A stretch of DNA of 64,000 nucleotides from Ensifer adhaerens (GTDB taxonomy: Bacteria; Pseudomonadota; Alphaproteobacteria; Rhizobiales; Rhizobiaceae): positions 372,001 to 436,000 of the forward strand of contig NZ_CP083349.1 of the NCBI RefSeq assembly GCF_020035535.1, written 5' to 3'. Under the pieces are notes generated by a model. That model had not been told where the DNA came from. It saw nothing but the letters and a program-made list of their open reading frames with translations, and did not search any database. A program made the position numbers and the translations under genes. The number at the start of each line of letters is the position of its first letter. Positions within the stretch are counted from its first letter, which is position 1. Of this stretch, positions 34,087 to 43,820 are shown one piece after another.

Positions 34087-34614
34087 ATGGCCACAAAGAC
34101 ACGCAAACCCCGCGCCTCCCAGTGGGGAGAGCCGACGCGCGAAGCCATTCTTGAAAAACTCTCCATCGGCAAGAGCCTCCGCGAGATCTGCTCGGCCAAA
34201 GGCATGCCTTCCGAGGGGACAGTCAGGGGCTGGGCGGTCCAGGACGTGGCCTTCGCCACGCAATACGCGCGTGCGCGCGAAGTTGGGATGGAAGCCCTCG
34301 GCGATGAAATCCTGCAGATCGCTGACAGCCAGGAAGGCGACATCATCAAGACGGAAGACGGTCGCGAGATCGTCAACCACGACGCCATTCAGCGCGCAAA
34401 GCTGCGGGTCGACACTCGCAAGTGGCTGATGAGCAAGATCGCCCCGAAGAAATACGGTGACCGACTTGATCTCAACCACTCGGGCAGCATCGAAACAATG
34501 CCAGATGCCGCCGTTGAATCTCGGCTCGCTTTCCTCCTCGGAAAAGCTGGAGCTGCTTCAGTTGCTGGAGGAGAAGGAGAGGCGGAGCCGTCAAAACCGA
34601 CTGGCGACGTATAA
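34087..34614 (+). CDS. phage terminase small subunit
   Basis: 175 aa. An N-terminal helix-turn-helix (REAILEKLSIGKSLREICSA, KGMPSEGTVRGWAVQD) is followed by an oligomerisation region with DTRKWLMSKIAPKKYGDRLD, the typical end of this terminase small-subunit family. It recognises phage DNA for packaging. It overlaps the large-subunit gene by more than 100 bases if that gene starts at 34505. The ribosome site is weak. Confidence 0.88.
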   Translation: MATKTRKPRASQWGEPTREAILEKLSIGKSLREICSAKGMPSEGTVRGWAVQDVAFATQYARAREVGMEALGDEILQIADSQEGDIIKTEDGREIVNHDAIQRAKLRVDTRKWLMSKIAPKKYGDRLDLNHSGSIETMPDAAVESRLAFLLGKAGAASVAGGEGEAEPSKPTGDV

Positions 34615-35935
34615 GCCATATCGGAAGCAGGTAGAATTTCACAAATCGGGCGCGGCCTATCGCGAGCGCCTGTTTATGGCGGGTAACCAGCTCGGCAAGA
34701 CACTGGCCGGTGCGGCCGAAGCGGCGATGCACCTCACAGGGGAATATCCGGAGTGGTGGCAAGGATATCGGTTCTCCGGACCGATCGTGATGCTCGCCGG
34801 TTCCGAATCGTACGAACTGACGCGCGACGGTGTGCAGCGGCTCATGATCGGGCCGCCGATGAACCCCAAGGACTGGGGAACCGGCTACGTTCCGAAAAAG
34901 GCCATTGTCTCCACCACCAAGCGCTCAGGCGTATCTGGTGCGCTCGATAGCGTCTCGGTTCGCCATGTCTCTGGTGGCATCTCGACGCTTCTGTTCAAGG
35001 CATATGAGCAAGGCCGGTCGAAGTGGCAGGCCAACACCGTCAACTTCGTTTGGTTCGACGAAGAGCCGCCGCCAGACGTCTATTTCGAGGGCATCACACG
35101 AACCAACGCGACGGGCGGCCTGATCACGGTCACGTTCACGCCGCTGAAGGGGATGAGCGAAGTGGTCCGACGCTACACCAAGCCTGGAGATGATCCCGGC
35201 GCCGTAGACCGCAACGTCACGACGATGACGATCGACGACGCCGAGCACTACACCCCTGAAGAGCGGGCAAAAATCATCGCCAGCTATCCGGCGCACGAGC
35301 GCGAGGCACGCACGAAGGGTATCCCGGCACTTGGCTCCGGCCGTATCTTCCCGGTGACGGAAGAGAGCATCAAGGTCGCGCCTTTCGAGATCCCGAAGCA
35401 CTGGGTGCAGATTGGCGGCCTCGATTTCGGATGGGATCACCCGTTCGCCGCCGTCGGCTGCGCATGGGACCGCGACGCCGACGTCTTCTATGTCACGAAG
35501 GCCTATCGAGCGAGGGAATCAACGCCGGTCATTCATGCGGCCGCATTGAAGCCGTGGGGAGCCTGGCTGCCGTGGTCGTGGCCTCACGATGGGTTGCAGC
35601 ACGACAAGGGCAGCGGCGAGCAACTGGCGGTGCAGTACCGTAGCCAAGGGCTCACGATGCTGCCGGAGCGAGCCACCTTCGACGACGGAACGAACGGCGT
35701 TGAGGCTGGCGTCATGGACATGCTCGACCGGATGATGACCGGTCGATGGAAAGTGTTCTCGACATGCCCGGAGTGGTTCGAGGAATTCCTCCTCTACCAC
35801 CGCAAGGATGGGCAGATCGTCAAGGAGATGGACGACCTGATTTCGGCGTCCCGTTACGCGCTGATGATGAAGCGCTTTGCCAAGGTGAAACCCTCGAACA
35901 CCGCTTGGGCGTTCACTGATCGGAAGGTTGTTTGA
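34505..35935 (+). CDS. phage terminase large subunit
   Basis: 476 aa DNA-packaging motor. Walker A AGNQLGKT is near residue 60, Walker B FVWFDEEPPPD near 182, and the nuclease domain has GGLDFGWDHPFAA near 306 and DDLISASRYALMM at the end. The layout is that of the P22/T7-type headful or podoviral terminases. The ATG at 34505 is chosen; a GTG at 34457 is an alternative. Its TGA overlaps the portal ATG. Confidence 0.93.
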   Translation: MPPLNLGSLSSSEKLELLQLLEEKERRSRQNRLATYKPYRKQVEFHKSGAAYRERLFMAGNQLGKTLAGAAEAAMHLTGEYPEWWQGYRFSGPIVMLAGSESYELTRDGVQRLMIGPPMNPKDWGTGYVPKKAIVSTTKRSGVSGALDSVSVRHVSGGISTLLFKAYEQGRSKWQANTVNFVWFDEEPPPDVYFEGITRTNATGGLITVTFTPLKGMSEVVRRYTKPGDDPGAVDRNVTTMTIDDAEHYTPEERAKIIASYPAHEREARTKGIPALGSGRIFPVTEESIKVAPFEIPKHWVQIGGLDFGWDHPFAAVGCAWDRDADVFYVTKAYRARESTPVIHAAALKPWGAWLPWSWPHDGLQHDKGSGEQLAVQYRSQGLTMLPERATFDDGTNGVEAGVMDMLDRMMTGRWKVFSTCPEWFEEFLLYHRKDGQIVKEMDDLISASRYALMMKRFAKVKPSNTAWAFTDRKVV

Positions 35936-37992
35936 TGCCAGCATTGACGAATGGACAGGTCGCCTCGCAGGTGACGCAACTGGTGAAGGATTGCGAGAGC
36001 TTTCGCGACCAGCTCTCCTCCGCCCGCATCAAGGCGATGGAGTACTACGACGGCGAGATGAAGGACGTCCCGGCCGACCCGAACCGGTCGAAAGTCGTCT
36101 CGCGCGACGTTCGCGCCGCGATCAAGAAGGTTCTGCCCTCGATCATCCGCACCATCCTCGGCAACGACAAGGTCGTTGAATACGAGCCGGTGAACCAGGG
36201 CGACGAAGCCGGCGCCGAGCAGGCCACCGACTACATCAACTACATCGTCTTCCCGGAAAGCGACGGTTACGACGCGGTGCAGGACGCCGCACACGACGCG
36301 CTGAAGCTGCGCAACGGCGTCATTCGCTGGTGGTATGACAAGAAGCGCATCGTCGAGGTCTCGCGGCACACCGGCCTTGATGAGGCCGCCATGGTGCAGC
36401 TCGTCGCCAGTGACGATGTCGACGTGCTCGAGCAGTCGCAGTCGGTCGCGACCATCGACACGCCTGAAGGCCCGAAGAAAATCACCGTCTACGATCTGAA
36501 GATCCGACGTACGGTTGAGAAGGGCTGCACCAGGCTCGCCGCGGTACCGCTTGAGGAGTTCCTCATCCATCCCGACGCGATGTCGATCGACGACAGCCTA
36601 TGCACCGGCATCAGCATGAAGATGCGCCGGTCCGACCTGGTCGCGATGGGTTACGATCGGGCCGTGATCGACGAGCTGCCGGCGACGACCAAGGACAACG
36701 AGAAGGAAACCGAGGAGTTCACGCGCCGTCGCGATGTTGTTGACGCCGACGACCAGGTGGCCAAGGCTGCCCAGGAGATCGACTACTACGAGCTCTATGT
36801 GAAGCTCGACGTTGACGACGACGGAATCGCCGAGTTGCGCCGCATGGTATTTGCGGGCGGTACCGCCGAGAAAAATCTCCTCGAAAACGAGGAATGGGAC
36901 GAGGCGCCGTTCGCCGACCTGATCACCGAGCGCCGGCCGCACCAGCGCGAGGGCAATTCGATCACCGACGATGTGGCCGAACTCCAACGCGTCAAGACGG
37001 TGTTGCTTCGCCAGACGCTGGATAACATCTACTGGCAGAACAACCTGCAGCCTATCGTCCAGGAAGGCACGATCGAGAACCCTGAGGCGGTCCTCAATCC
37101 GAAGTTCGGCCAGCCGATCCGCGTGAGTCAGGGCACCGCGGTAGCCAATGCTGTCGACTACACGAAGGTCCCCTTCGTTGCAGCGCAGTCATTCGGAATG
37201 CTCGGCTACCTCGACCAGGAGGCGGCCGACCGCACAGGCATTTCGGAAGCATCGAGCGGCATGGCCCCGGATGCATTGCAGAACATGACTGCCAAAGCCT
37301 CAGCGATGATCGAGGCGGCAGGCATCGGCCAGACCGAGCTGATGGTTCGCACCTTTGCCCAGGGCTTGAAACGGGTATTCAAGGGACTGTTGCGCCTGGT
37401 CACCAAACATCAGGATCAGCCGCGCACGGTCCGCCTCCGCGGTCAGTGGGTAACCTTCGACCCTAGGCACTGGAACGCCGGCATGGATGCGACGGTGAAC
37501 ACCGGCCTCGGCGCCGGCACGCGCGAACGTGACATGATGATGGTGCAGATGATCCAGCAGTTGCAGGAGAAGCTGCTCGCATCGCTCGGGCCAGTCAACA
37601 ACCCGTATGTGACGCCCGACAACCTCTACAACTCGATCGCGAAAACGGTCGAAGCGGCCGGCCTGAAGTCACCGGACCTCTATTTCACCAAGCCAGACCA
37701 GGAAGAGCTTCAGAAGCGCATGGCTGCCGATGCTGCCAAGCCTGATCCGGAAATGCAGAAGGCCCTGATGCAGGCCCAGGCGGACACGCAAAAGGCGCAG
37801 CTACAAGCCGAAACCGACCGGTTGAAGCTTGAGGCACAGACCCGCGTTGACATGGCGAAGATCGAAGCCGAGACCGAGCTCAAGCGCTACCAGATCGATC
37901 AGGAAATCGAGCTGAAGCGCCAGCAGTCCGTAGCTCAAGTGATGGTCGGTCAGCGCATCCCGCAAACCCAGATCGGGGGGCTACCAGGATGA
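35935..37992 (+). CDS. phage portal protein (P22-like)
   Basis: 685 aa, the length class of P22 portal. N-terminus: VTQLVKDCESFRDQLSSARI; core: VLPSIIRTILGNDKVVEYEP. The C-terminal 100 residues form a long charged helix (QADTQKAQLQAETDRLKLEA) that matches the P22 barrel. It makes the dodecameric DNA channel. It couples to terminase through a TGATG overlap. Confidence 0.92.
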   Translation: MPALTNGQVASQVTQLVKDCESFRDQLSSARIKAMEYYDGEMKDVPADPNRSKVVSRDVRAAIKKVLPSIIRTILGNDKVVEYEPVNQGDEAGAEQATDYINYIVFPESDGYDAVQDAAHDALKLRNGVIRWWYDKKRIVEVSRHTGLDEAAMVQLVASDDVDVLEQSQSVATIDTPEGPKKITVYDLKIRRTVEKGCTRLAAVPLEEFLIHPDAMSIDDSLCTGISMKMRRSDLVAMGYDRAVIDELPATTKDNEKETEEFTRRRDVVDADDQVAKAAQEIDYYELYVKLDVDDDGIAELRRMVFAGGTAEKNLLENEEWDEAPFADLITERRPHQREGNSITDDVAELQRVKTVLLRQTLDNIYWQNNLQPIVQEGTIENPEAVLNPKFGQPIRVSQGTAVANAVDYTKVPFVAAQSFGMLGYLDQEAADRTGISEASSGMAPDALQNMTAKASAMIEAAGIGQTELMVRTFAQGLKRVFKGLLRLVTKHQDQPRTVRLRGQWVTFDPRHWNAGMDATVNTGLGAGTRERDMMMVQMIQQLQEKLLASLGPVNNPYVTPDNLYNSIAKTVEAAGLKSPDLYFTKPDQEELQKRMAADAAKPDPEMQKALMQAQADTQKAQLQAETDRLKLEAQTRVDMAKIEAETELKRYQIDQEIELKRQQSVAQVMVGQRIPQTQIGGLPG

Positions 37993-38228
37993 AGCAGGAC
38001 GAGAAGCGAGCCTCAGCTCGCGCCATGCTCGACAATCCGCTGTTTCATCTCGTCATGGGCGATCTGGAAGAGGCAGCAATCAACGGGTGCATCAACGCAC
38101 CGGTTACCGACGATGAGACTCGCGCCGCCTATGCGGCCGAAGTGCGGGCCATCAGGAAATTCCGCGGCAAGCTCAAGTTCCTCGCCGAGGAACAAGCCAC
38201 TGCTGACGGTAAAGGCGCCCCGGCATAG
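37989..38228 (+). CDS. hypothetical phage protein, 79 aa
   Basis: MKQDEKRASARAMLDNPLFH, then LEEAAINGCINAPVTDDETR, a helical soluble protein coupled by ATGA to the portal gene. Placement between portal and scaffold is common in this phage type. No function assigned. Confidence 0.7.
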   Translation: MKQDEKRASARAMLDNPLFHLVMGDLEEAAINGCINAPVTDDETRAAYAAEVRAIRKFRGKLKFLAEEQATADGKGAPA

Positions 38229-38260
38229 AGCTCGGGCCAAACCTTAGAGGCACTATAGAC

Positions 38261-39232
38261 ATGACAGACGCAGCCACCAACTCCCCGTTCGTTGGGGAGA
38301 GTGATAGCGGTCGCCCCGCACTCACCATCGACGACGCGGCAACCCTCGACTTCGCCGAGCCCCACGAGGCCAACGAGCAGGAAGAGGAAGAAGAGGCGCA
38401 GTCGACGAATGCGACGGATGAGGCCACCGAAGATCAGGGCCAAGAGACCGACGATGCCGCTGACCAGGGCGACGAGACTGCCGAGACCGAAGAGGGCGAG
38501 GCGTCCAACGAGACCCAGGACACCCTAGTCACCCTGAGAGGTGGCGAGCAGGTTCCTCTCGAGGAATTGAAGCTGGGATACATGCGGGATCGCGACTATC
38601 GCCACAAAACTCAGGAACTCGGCAATAAAGGTCGATCTCTTGAGACCATGACAACCCGCGTGACTAACACGGTCAAGGGAATCGCCGCCTATCTGGCAGA
38701 ACGTTTGCCGGCTGAGCCGCCTCGTTCATTGGCGTATCAGAATCCCACCGAATACACTCGCCAGAAGGCGATGTACGACGACGGTTTGGCCAACATCAAC
38801 CAGATCATTGAACTGGCGAACGACTCCACGGCAGTCGCCGGCGAGCTTCAATCGTCGACAACCGAAGAGACGCTTCAAGCTGAAAGCGAAAAGCTGGCTC
38901 AGGCGTTCCCGCAGACTACGAAGGACGAGGGCCGGAAGGCCTTCTTCGATCACGCGTTTACGGCCGCCCGCGATCTCGGGTTTTCCGACGAGGAACTGAA
39001 GGCCGTCACCGATCACCGACTATTCGGGCTGGCGTACTACGCTGAGATTGGCATGAAAGCGGAACAGGCGAAGCGCAAGGCGTTGACGAAGGTCACGGCT
39101 GCCCCGCCAGTTACGCCTAATCCTCGTTCGAATGGCGCCGCCAACCAGCAGGTTCGCCAAAACAGGGAGGCGATGCATCGGTTGTCGAAAACCGGGTCGA
39201 TGAAGGACGCGATGTCCATCGACTTCGATTAA
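38261..39232 (+). CDS. phage scaffolding protein
   Basis: 323 aa. A highly acidic N-terminus (EANEQEEEEEAQ, DEATEDQGQETDDAADQGDE) precedes LKLGYMRDRDYRHKTQELGN. A helical middle and a basic C-terminus (EQAKRKALTKVTAAP) follow. Position between portal and coat plus the acid/helix/base layout fit a P22-like scaffold that directs procapsid assembly. Confidence 0.8.
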   Translation: MTDAATNSPFVGESDSGRPALTIDDAATLDFAEPHEANEQEEEEEAQSTNATDEATEDQGQETDDAADQGDETAETEEGEASNETQDTLVTLRGGEQVPLEELKLGYMRDRDYRHKTQELGNKGRSLETMTTRVTNTVKGIAAYLAERLPAEPPRSLAYQNPTEYTRQKAMYDDGLANINQIIELANDSTAVAGELQSSTTEETLQAESEKLAQAFPQTTKDEGRKAFFDHAFTAARDLGFSDEELKAVTDHRLFGLAYYAEIGMKAEQAKRKALTKVTAAPPVTPNPRSNGAANQQVRQNREAMHRLSKTGSMKDAMSIDFD

Positions 39233-39259
39233 ACACAGCAGCTTCGAAGGAATACGAAT

Positions 39260-40255
39260 ATGGCCGCATTGGCTAACACCTTCCAGACCACGAGCGCCAA
39301 GGGCAATCGTGAACAGCTTTCCGACGTGGTGTCCCGCATCACGCCGGAAGATACCCCGATCTACTCGCTGATCGAGAAGGGCACCACAAAGGGTGTGCAT
39401 CCCGAATGGGAAACGGATGAGCTCGCCGCTCCGTCCGCGAACATCAAGACCGAAGGCGACGAGTACACGTTCGGTGCCATCACGCCGCCGGCTCGCCTTG
39501 GCAATTACACCCAGATCCTGCGCAAGGATTGGATCATTTCGGCGACCCAGGAAGCCGTCGAAAACGCGGGGAATGCGGAAAAGCGCAAGTATCAGAAGCT
39601 GAAAAAAGGCGTCGAGATCCGCAAGGACGTCGAGTTCGCCATCGTCGACACCAACGCATCGGTTGGTGGCGCTACCCGTGAATTCGGCTCGCTTAACACC
39701 TGGATCACCTCGAACGTCTCCCGCGGCGCCACCGGTGCCAACGGCGGCTTCAACTCTGGTACTGGCCTCACCGTCGCGCCGACCGACGGCACCCAGCGTG
39801 CGTTCACCAAGCCCATCTTGGATAGCATCATGCAGCAGGGCTATCAGAACGGCGCCAACTTCCGCCACGTCTCGGTTTCGCCCTACGTGAAATCGGTGTT
39901 CGTTACCTTCATGTCGGACAGCAACGTCGCCCCGTTCAGATATGCCGTTTCCAAGGGCGGTGAGCGCAATACCATCGTTGCGACGGCCGACTATTACGAA
40001 GGTCCGTTCGGCACGGTCATGATCCACCCGAACCGGGTGCAGGCGACCGGTGCCCAGCAGGCACGCAATGCCTTCTTCATCGATCCGGACATGTTGTCGT
40101 TCCTCTGGCTCCGCAAGATCCAGGAAGACAAGGAAGTCGCGAAGACCGGTGATGCCGACAAGGGTGTCCTTATCGGCGAAGGCACCCTCAAGGTCCACAA
40201 CGAGAAGGGTCTCGGCGTTGCCGCCGACATCTTCGGCCTTACCGCCGCGAGCTAA
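39260..40255 (+). CDS. major capsid protein
   Basis: 331 aa of the DUF5309-like coat family: NTFQTTSAKGNREQLSDVVS, RITPEDTPIYSLIEKGTTKG, KDWIISATQEAVENAG and FIDPDMLSFLWLRKIQEDKE. HK97-type fold is expected. GAAGGAA precedes the ATG. A hairpin-like GC stretch with TTTTT at 40286-40312 follows the stop. Confidence 0.88.
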   Translation: MAALANTFQTTSAKGNREQLSDVVSRITPEDTPIYSLIEKGTTKGVHPEWETDELAAPSANIKTEGDEYTFGAITPPARLGNYTQILRKDWIISATQEAVENAGNAEKRKYQKLKKGVEIRKDVEFAIVDTNASVGGATREFGSLNTWITSNVSRGATGANGGFNSGTGLTVAPTDGTQRAFTKPILDSIMQQGYQNGANFRHVSVSPYVKSVFVTFMSDSNVAPFRYAVSKGGERNTIVATADYYEGPFGTVMIHPNRVQATGAQQARNAFFIDPDMLSFLWLRKIQEDKEVAKTGDADKGVLIGEGTLKVHNEKGLGVAADIFGLTAAS

Positions 40256-40327
40256 TCGTGTCGGTTCCATCATCATCTGCGAAAGGGCGGGCTTCGGCTC
40301 GCCTTTTTCATATCAGGGAAAGCGGAA

Positions 40328-40519
40328 ATGGCAGATCAAACGCAGAGCGCGGCAAAAACGAAGGTTGCTCCGGTAAAGTTAATCTATGACGTTTGGCTCG
40401 AAGAAGACCTTCGAACTCCGAGCGGCACTGTGCTCGAGCTTCCGCTAGAGCGGGCGAGGGAGCTCATCGACGCCGGCAAGGCCGAGCGCGCCGATCCGCT
40501 TCCGGGCGAGTCCAGGTGA
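40328..40519 (+). CDS. small phage protein, 63 aa
   Basis: MADQTQSAAKTKVAPVKLIY followed by DVWLEEDLRTPSGTVLELPL. It sits after the coat gene, where decoration or head-completion proteins are common; the role is not established. Its stop overlaps the next GTG start. Confidence 0.65.
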   Translation: MADQTQSAAKTKVAPVKLIYDVWLEEDLRTPSGTVLELPLERARELIDAGKAERADPLPGESR

Positions 40520-40839
40520 TCATTCGTGATGGAGCGTGGACGCTCTACGATCACGACAAGATGACGGGCCGCGCGGTCTGGCATTTGTTCGACGGGGAGA
40601 AAGACGTTTTTCGCGTCGACTACCCCGTCGACAACCTCATCAGCGAAAACCAGGAAGTTCGCAACAGCGCCGAAAAGGCCTGGCGCGGTGACTGGCATCG
40701 GGTCGCCTCGATCCCGCTGAACATCGCCCACAACAGCGGCCTCGTGCAGGCCCACAGCGAGGGCGACGACCGCTATGTGAAGCGGTTCCTCAACAGTTCC
40801 GACAACCGCGCCTGGCGGACAAAGGACGGCCATCTGTGA
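40516..40839 (+). CDS. hypothetical phage structural-cluster protein, 107 aa
   Basis: GTG start at 40516 overlapping the previous TGA (GTGA). VIIRDGAWTLYDHDKMTGRA, VWHLFDGEKDVFRVDYPVDN and WRGDWHRVASIPLNIAHNSG. Not recognised. It ends in another GTGA overlap with the next short gene. Confidence 0.65.
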   Translation: MIIRDGAWTLYDHDKMTGRAVWHLFDGEKDVFRVDYPVDNLISENQEVRNSAEKAWRGDWHRVASIPLNIAHNSGLVQAHSEGDDRYVKRFLNSSDNRAWRTKDGHL

Positions 40840-41009
40840 GCGTCGAATACGACCGCATCAGATCCAAGGTGAAGGCCATCGAGGCGATCCGGCCCAGCAC
40901 CGAGGAAAGCCCCGAAGGCCACCGGGAAGCGAACGAGCAGATTTCTCGTCTCATTGACCGCTCCCGCATGTTTGCCGACGCCGAGCGCGCACGGAAGGTT
41001 CCCTTATGA
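40836..41009 (+). CDS. 57-aa phage protein in the head operon
   Basis: GTG at 40836 overlapping the previous stop, TGA at 41007-41009 overlapping the next ATG. MSVEYDRIRSKVKAIEAIRP, then HREANEQISRLIDRSRMFAD; a helical protein. Both coupled junctions support it despite its size. Confidence 0.7.
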   Translation: MSVEYDRIRSKVKAIEAIRPSTEESPEGHREANEQISRLIDRSRMFADAERARKVPL

Positions 41010-41608
41010 GCACCATTGCCGATTATGCCTCGTTGCTCGTCGATGCCGGCGAATACAGTGGCCGCAACGACGTCGCGCACCTCTTCCCGCGGTTCGTCGG
41101 TCTCGCAGAGCTGAAGCTCAACCGCTTTCTGCGCGTGGCTGAAATGGAGGTTGTGGCTCCTGTCACCGTCACGAACGGCGCCGGGACGTTACCAACTGAC
41201 TTCCTCGAGGCGAGAGAGGTCAAGAACACCAACGGACTGCCGATCCGTGCCGTTTCCCTGCAGCAGCTCACGGAAAGCTACCTGGGGCGAGCCGGTATCC
41301 CGACCGGTTACGCCATCGTCGGCAGCACGATCAACGTCCGTCCCGTCGGCGACGGTGACCTGACCATCACCTATTACGGCAAGATCCCACCGCTGACGCC
41401 CGCGAACCCGGCGAACTGGCTGCTGGAAAAGGCGCCTGACGCGTACCTCTTCGCCCTCGTCGAAGAAATCGCGATCTGGGAACGCGACGCCGGCAAGGTG
41501 GGCGCAGCCTTGGAACTGAAGATGCAGGCCCTCTCCGGCCTCAAGATCGGCGATGAGCGCTCGCGCTGGGGCAATGCCCAAGTCGTCGTTGGAGGCCCGA
41601 CCCCATGA
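41006..41608 (+). CDS. head-tail adaptor protein (P22 gp4-like position)
   Basis: 200 aa. MSTIADYASLLVDAGEYSGR begins a helical bundle (FVGLAELKLNRFLRVAEMEV) that carries LPTDFLEAREVKNTNGLPIR and a beta segment INVRPVGDGDLTITYYGKIP, the pattern of podoviral adaptor proteins that sit under the portal. The overlap with the next gene is 4 bases. Confidence 0.7.
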   Translation: MSTIADYASLLVDAGEYSGRNDVAHLFPRFVGLAELKLNRFLRVAEMEVVAPVTVTNGAGTLPTDFLEAREVKNTNGLPIRAVSLQQLTESYLGRAGIPTGYAIVGSTINVRPVGDGDLTITYYGKIPPLTPANPANWLLEKAPDAYLFALVEEIAIWERDAGKVGAALELKMQALSGLKIGDERSRWGNAQVVVGGPTP

Positions 41609-42204
41609 CTTTGCTTTCCGCCATCAACGAGGTTTGCGACGTCGTTTCGCTCGATCGGTTCGAAAGCGTCTATGGCTCGAACGATCCGAACGCCCAGACG
41701 ATGGTTGCGCTTGCCCAGGAAGCCGGAGACGAGATTGCACGGCGCGCCGATTGGCAGCACATGCTGTCGACGCATACGGCCGCCGGCTCGCCCGAGAACC
41801 TGCCCGACGATTACCAGCGCATGACGCCCGGTGGCGCCGTGCGAACCGCCGCGGGCGACTTCTTCCGACCGATCACCAACAGTTCGCAATGGGCCGTCAT
41901 CGCCGGCATTCCGTCGGCGCAGCCGTACTTCTTCGTTCGCGGTCAGCAGATCCTGTTTTCGCCGGCCGCTTCCGCCGTCGGCGCAGTGATCGACTATCTG
42001 TCGAAGAACTGGGTTCTGCATGATCCGGATGGCCCCCAGGCCACGTTGACCGCCGACGACGACACGACGCTCTTCCCGGAGCGCCTGCTCGTCAAGGGCG
42101 TCATCTGGCGCTGGAAGCGACAGAAGGGCCTTCCCTATGAGGATAACCTCGCCGAGTTCGAGGCCGACCTCGTGCAGGAAATCAACGCCGATCGAGGTGC
42201 CTGA
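41605..42204 (+). CDS. second head-tail adaptor-like protein
   Basis: 199 aa. ALAQEAGDEIARRADWQHML, LPDDYQRMTPGGAVR and GVIWRWKRQKGLPYEDNLAE make it similar in plan to the preceding gene and to adaptor proteins of short-tailed phages. The pair may be ancient duplicates. Confidence 0.7.
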   Translation: MTLLSAINEVCDVVSLDRFESVYGSNDPNAQTMVALAQEAGDEIARRADWQHMLSTHTAAGSPENLPDDYQRMTPGGAVRTAAGDFFRPITNSSQWAVIAGIPSAQPYFFVRGQQILFSPAASAVGAVIDYLSKNWVLHDPDGPQATLTADDDTTLFPERLLVKGVIWRWKRQKGLPYEDNLAEFEADLVQEINADRGA

Positions 42205-43820
42205 TGAAGATGGCAGTCCGACCCGCTCGCATCGGGCAGAGCAACCGAGGCAATGTCTCGATCGGGAAACAGCAGACCTCGCAGCCCATCACGTATCCGG
42301 CGCCGAAGCTCGGGCTGGTCACGACGACGGACATGGCGAGCCAGTCACCGGGCTCCGCTCTAGTGCTGCGCAATTTCCTGCCGACGCTCGTCGGTGCGAA
42401 GATCCGCGGTGGGTCCGTCAAGAAGGCGCTGGCTGCCGATGGCGGCGACATCAAGAGCGCGTTCAAATACAAATATGGCTCGGTGGAAAAGCTGTTCATG
42501 GCAACGGACAGCGCCATCTACGACATGACGGCGCCGGCAGCACCGCCGACCACGACCGCAGCGGCCGTCAGCGGCTTCTCGGGTGGTGATTGGTGCGCTT
42601 TCCAGCATACCAACGCCGGAACGTCCTATCTCGTCTGCTTCAACGGTGCCAACAACCGGCAGTTATACAACGGCGTCTCTTGGACGACGGCGCCGGCAAT
42701 CACGTTCGTGGACGGCACGACAATGCCCCAGCTCAACTATGGCTGGCTCTTCAAGAATCGTCAGTTCTTCCTGAAAAACGCGACCCTCGACGCCTACTAT
42801 CTGCCTGTGAACGCGATCGGCGGAGCCGCCGTCGTGTTCCCGCTCGGCGGGGTCATGAAAAAGGGCGGCTCGCTGTTGACGGGTTTCTCCTGGTCGCTGG
42901 AAAGCGGCGACGGTCTGTCAGATATGTGCGTTTTCGTCTCGACCGAGGGCGAGGTCGCCGTTTATGCCGGATCGGACCCGAGCGACGCGAACAACTTCGC
43001 TCTGAAGGGCGTCTATCAGATCGGCAAGCCGCTCGGAAAGAACGCGTGGATCCGCGCAGGCGGCGATATCCTGGTTGCGACGAGCGACGGGCTCACTCCG
43101 ATTTCGCAGGTGTTCCAGCGCGATCGGCAGGCCCTAAGCCTGGTCTCGATCTCGCGACCGATCGAAGACGATTGGAAGAAAGCGGCGAACGCAACGGGCG
43201 GCGGCTGGACACTGACACAGTGGCCCGAGCAAAACCTCGTCTTCGTCTCGTTCCCGGAAAACACGGTCGTCACCGATACGACCTTCGTGCTCAACGTTCT
43301 GACGGGCCGGTGGACGAGCATCAGCAACTGGAAAGCGCTTTGCTATGCCACCCTTCAAGGCGGCCTCTTCTTCGGGGCGCTCGACGGCTACGTCTGGCAA
43401 GGCGACATCGGCGGTACCGACGATGGGCTGACTTTCAGCGCCACCTATCTGTCGCAGTTCTCGCCGGCCGGTCAGTTCGGGCAGCGCGCAACGGCCTCCC
43501 TGGCGCACATGTATTTCCGAGGGAAGTCGAAGCCGAAGGTCAGGCTTTTCGCTCGGGCCGATTTCGATCGATCGACGCCGACTTTTGCCGGTGTCACCGT
43601 TGGCAACACCAATTCGTCCGAGTGGGATGTCGGCCTCTGGGATGTGGCCGTTTGGGACGGCGTTTCCGAACTCATGCGTTATGACGACCGGCAGAATGTC
43701 CGAGCGACCGGCGACATGATCGCGGTCGGATGCGTCATCACCTCAGGCGGCACGGTGAAGCTCGACCTCGAAATTGACCTCGCCACGGTGCAGGTCTCAG
43801 CAGGCGAGGCCAGCGCATGA
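42204..43820 (+). CDS. tail hub-type structural protein (P22 gp10 position)
   Basis: 538 aa beta-rich protein. A motif ASQSPGSALVLRNFLPTLVG near the start is followed by repeated beta-strand blocks (GVSWTTAPAITFVDGTTMPQ, TFVLNVLTGRWTSISNWKAL) that resemble a propeller. Proteins of this kind follow the adaptors in P22-like phages and form the tail hub. No direct family signature was confirmed. Confidence 0.6.
   Translation: MKMAVRPARIGQSNRGNVSIGKQQTSQPITYPAPKLGLVTTTDMASQSPGSALVLRNFLPTLVGAKIRGGSVKKALAADGGDIKSAFKYKYGSVEKLFMATDSAIYDMTAPAAPPTTTAAAVSGFSGGDWCAFQHTNAGTSYLVCFNGANNRQLYNGVSWTTAPAITFVDGTTMPQLNYGWLFKNRQFFLKNATLDAYYLPVNAIGGAAVVFPLGGVMKKGGSLLTGFSWSLESGDGLSDMCVFVSTEGEVAVYAGSDPSDANNFALKGVYQIGKPLGKNAWIRAGGDILVATSDGLTPISQVFQRDRQALSLVSISRPIEDDWKKAANATGGGWTLTQWPEQNLVFVSFPENTVVTDTTFVLNVLTGRWTSISNWKALCYATLQGGLFFGALDGYVWQGDIGGTDDGLTFSATYLSQFSPAGQFGQRATASLAHMYFRGKSKPKVRLFARADFDRSTPTFAGVTVGNTNSSEWDVGLWDVAVWDGVSELMRYDDRQNVRATGDMIAVGCVITSGGTVKLDLEIDLATVQVSAGEASA

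Noticed and set aside
39020..40276. 418-codon frame antisense to the major capsid gene
   Set aside because: Shadow; the capsid frame has clear homology and a ribosome site.
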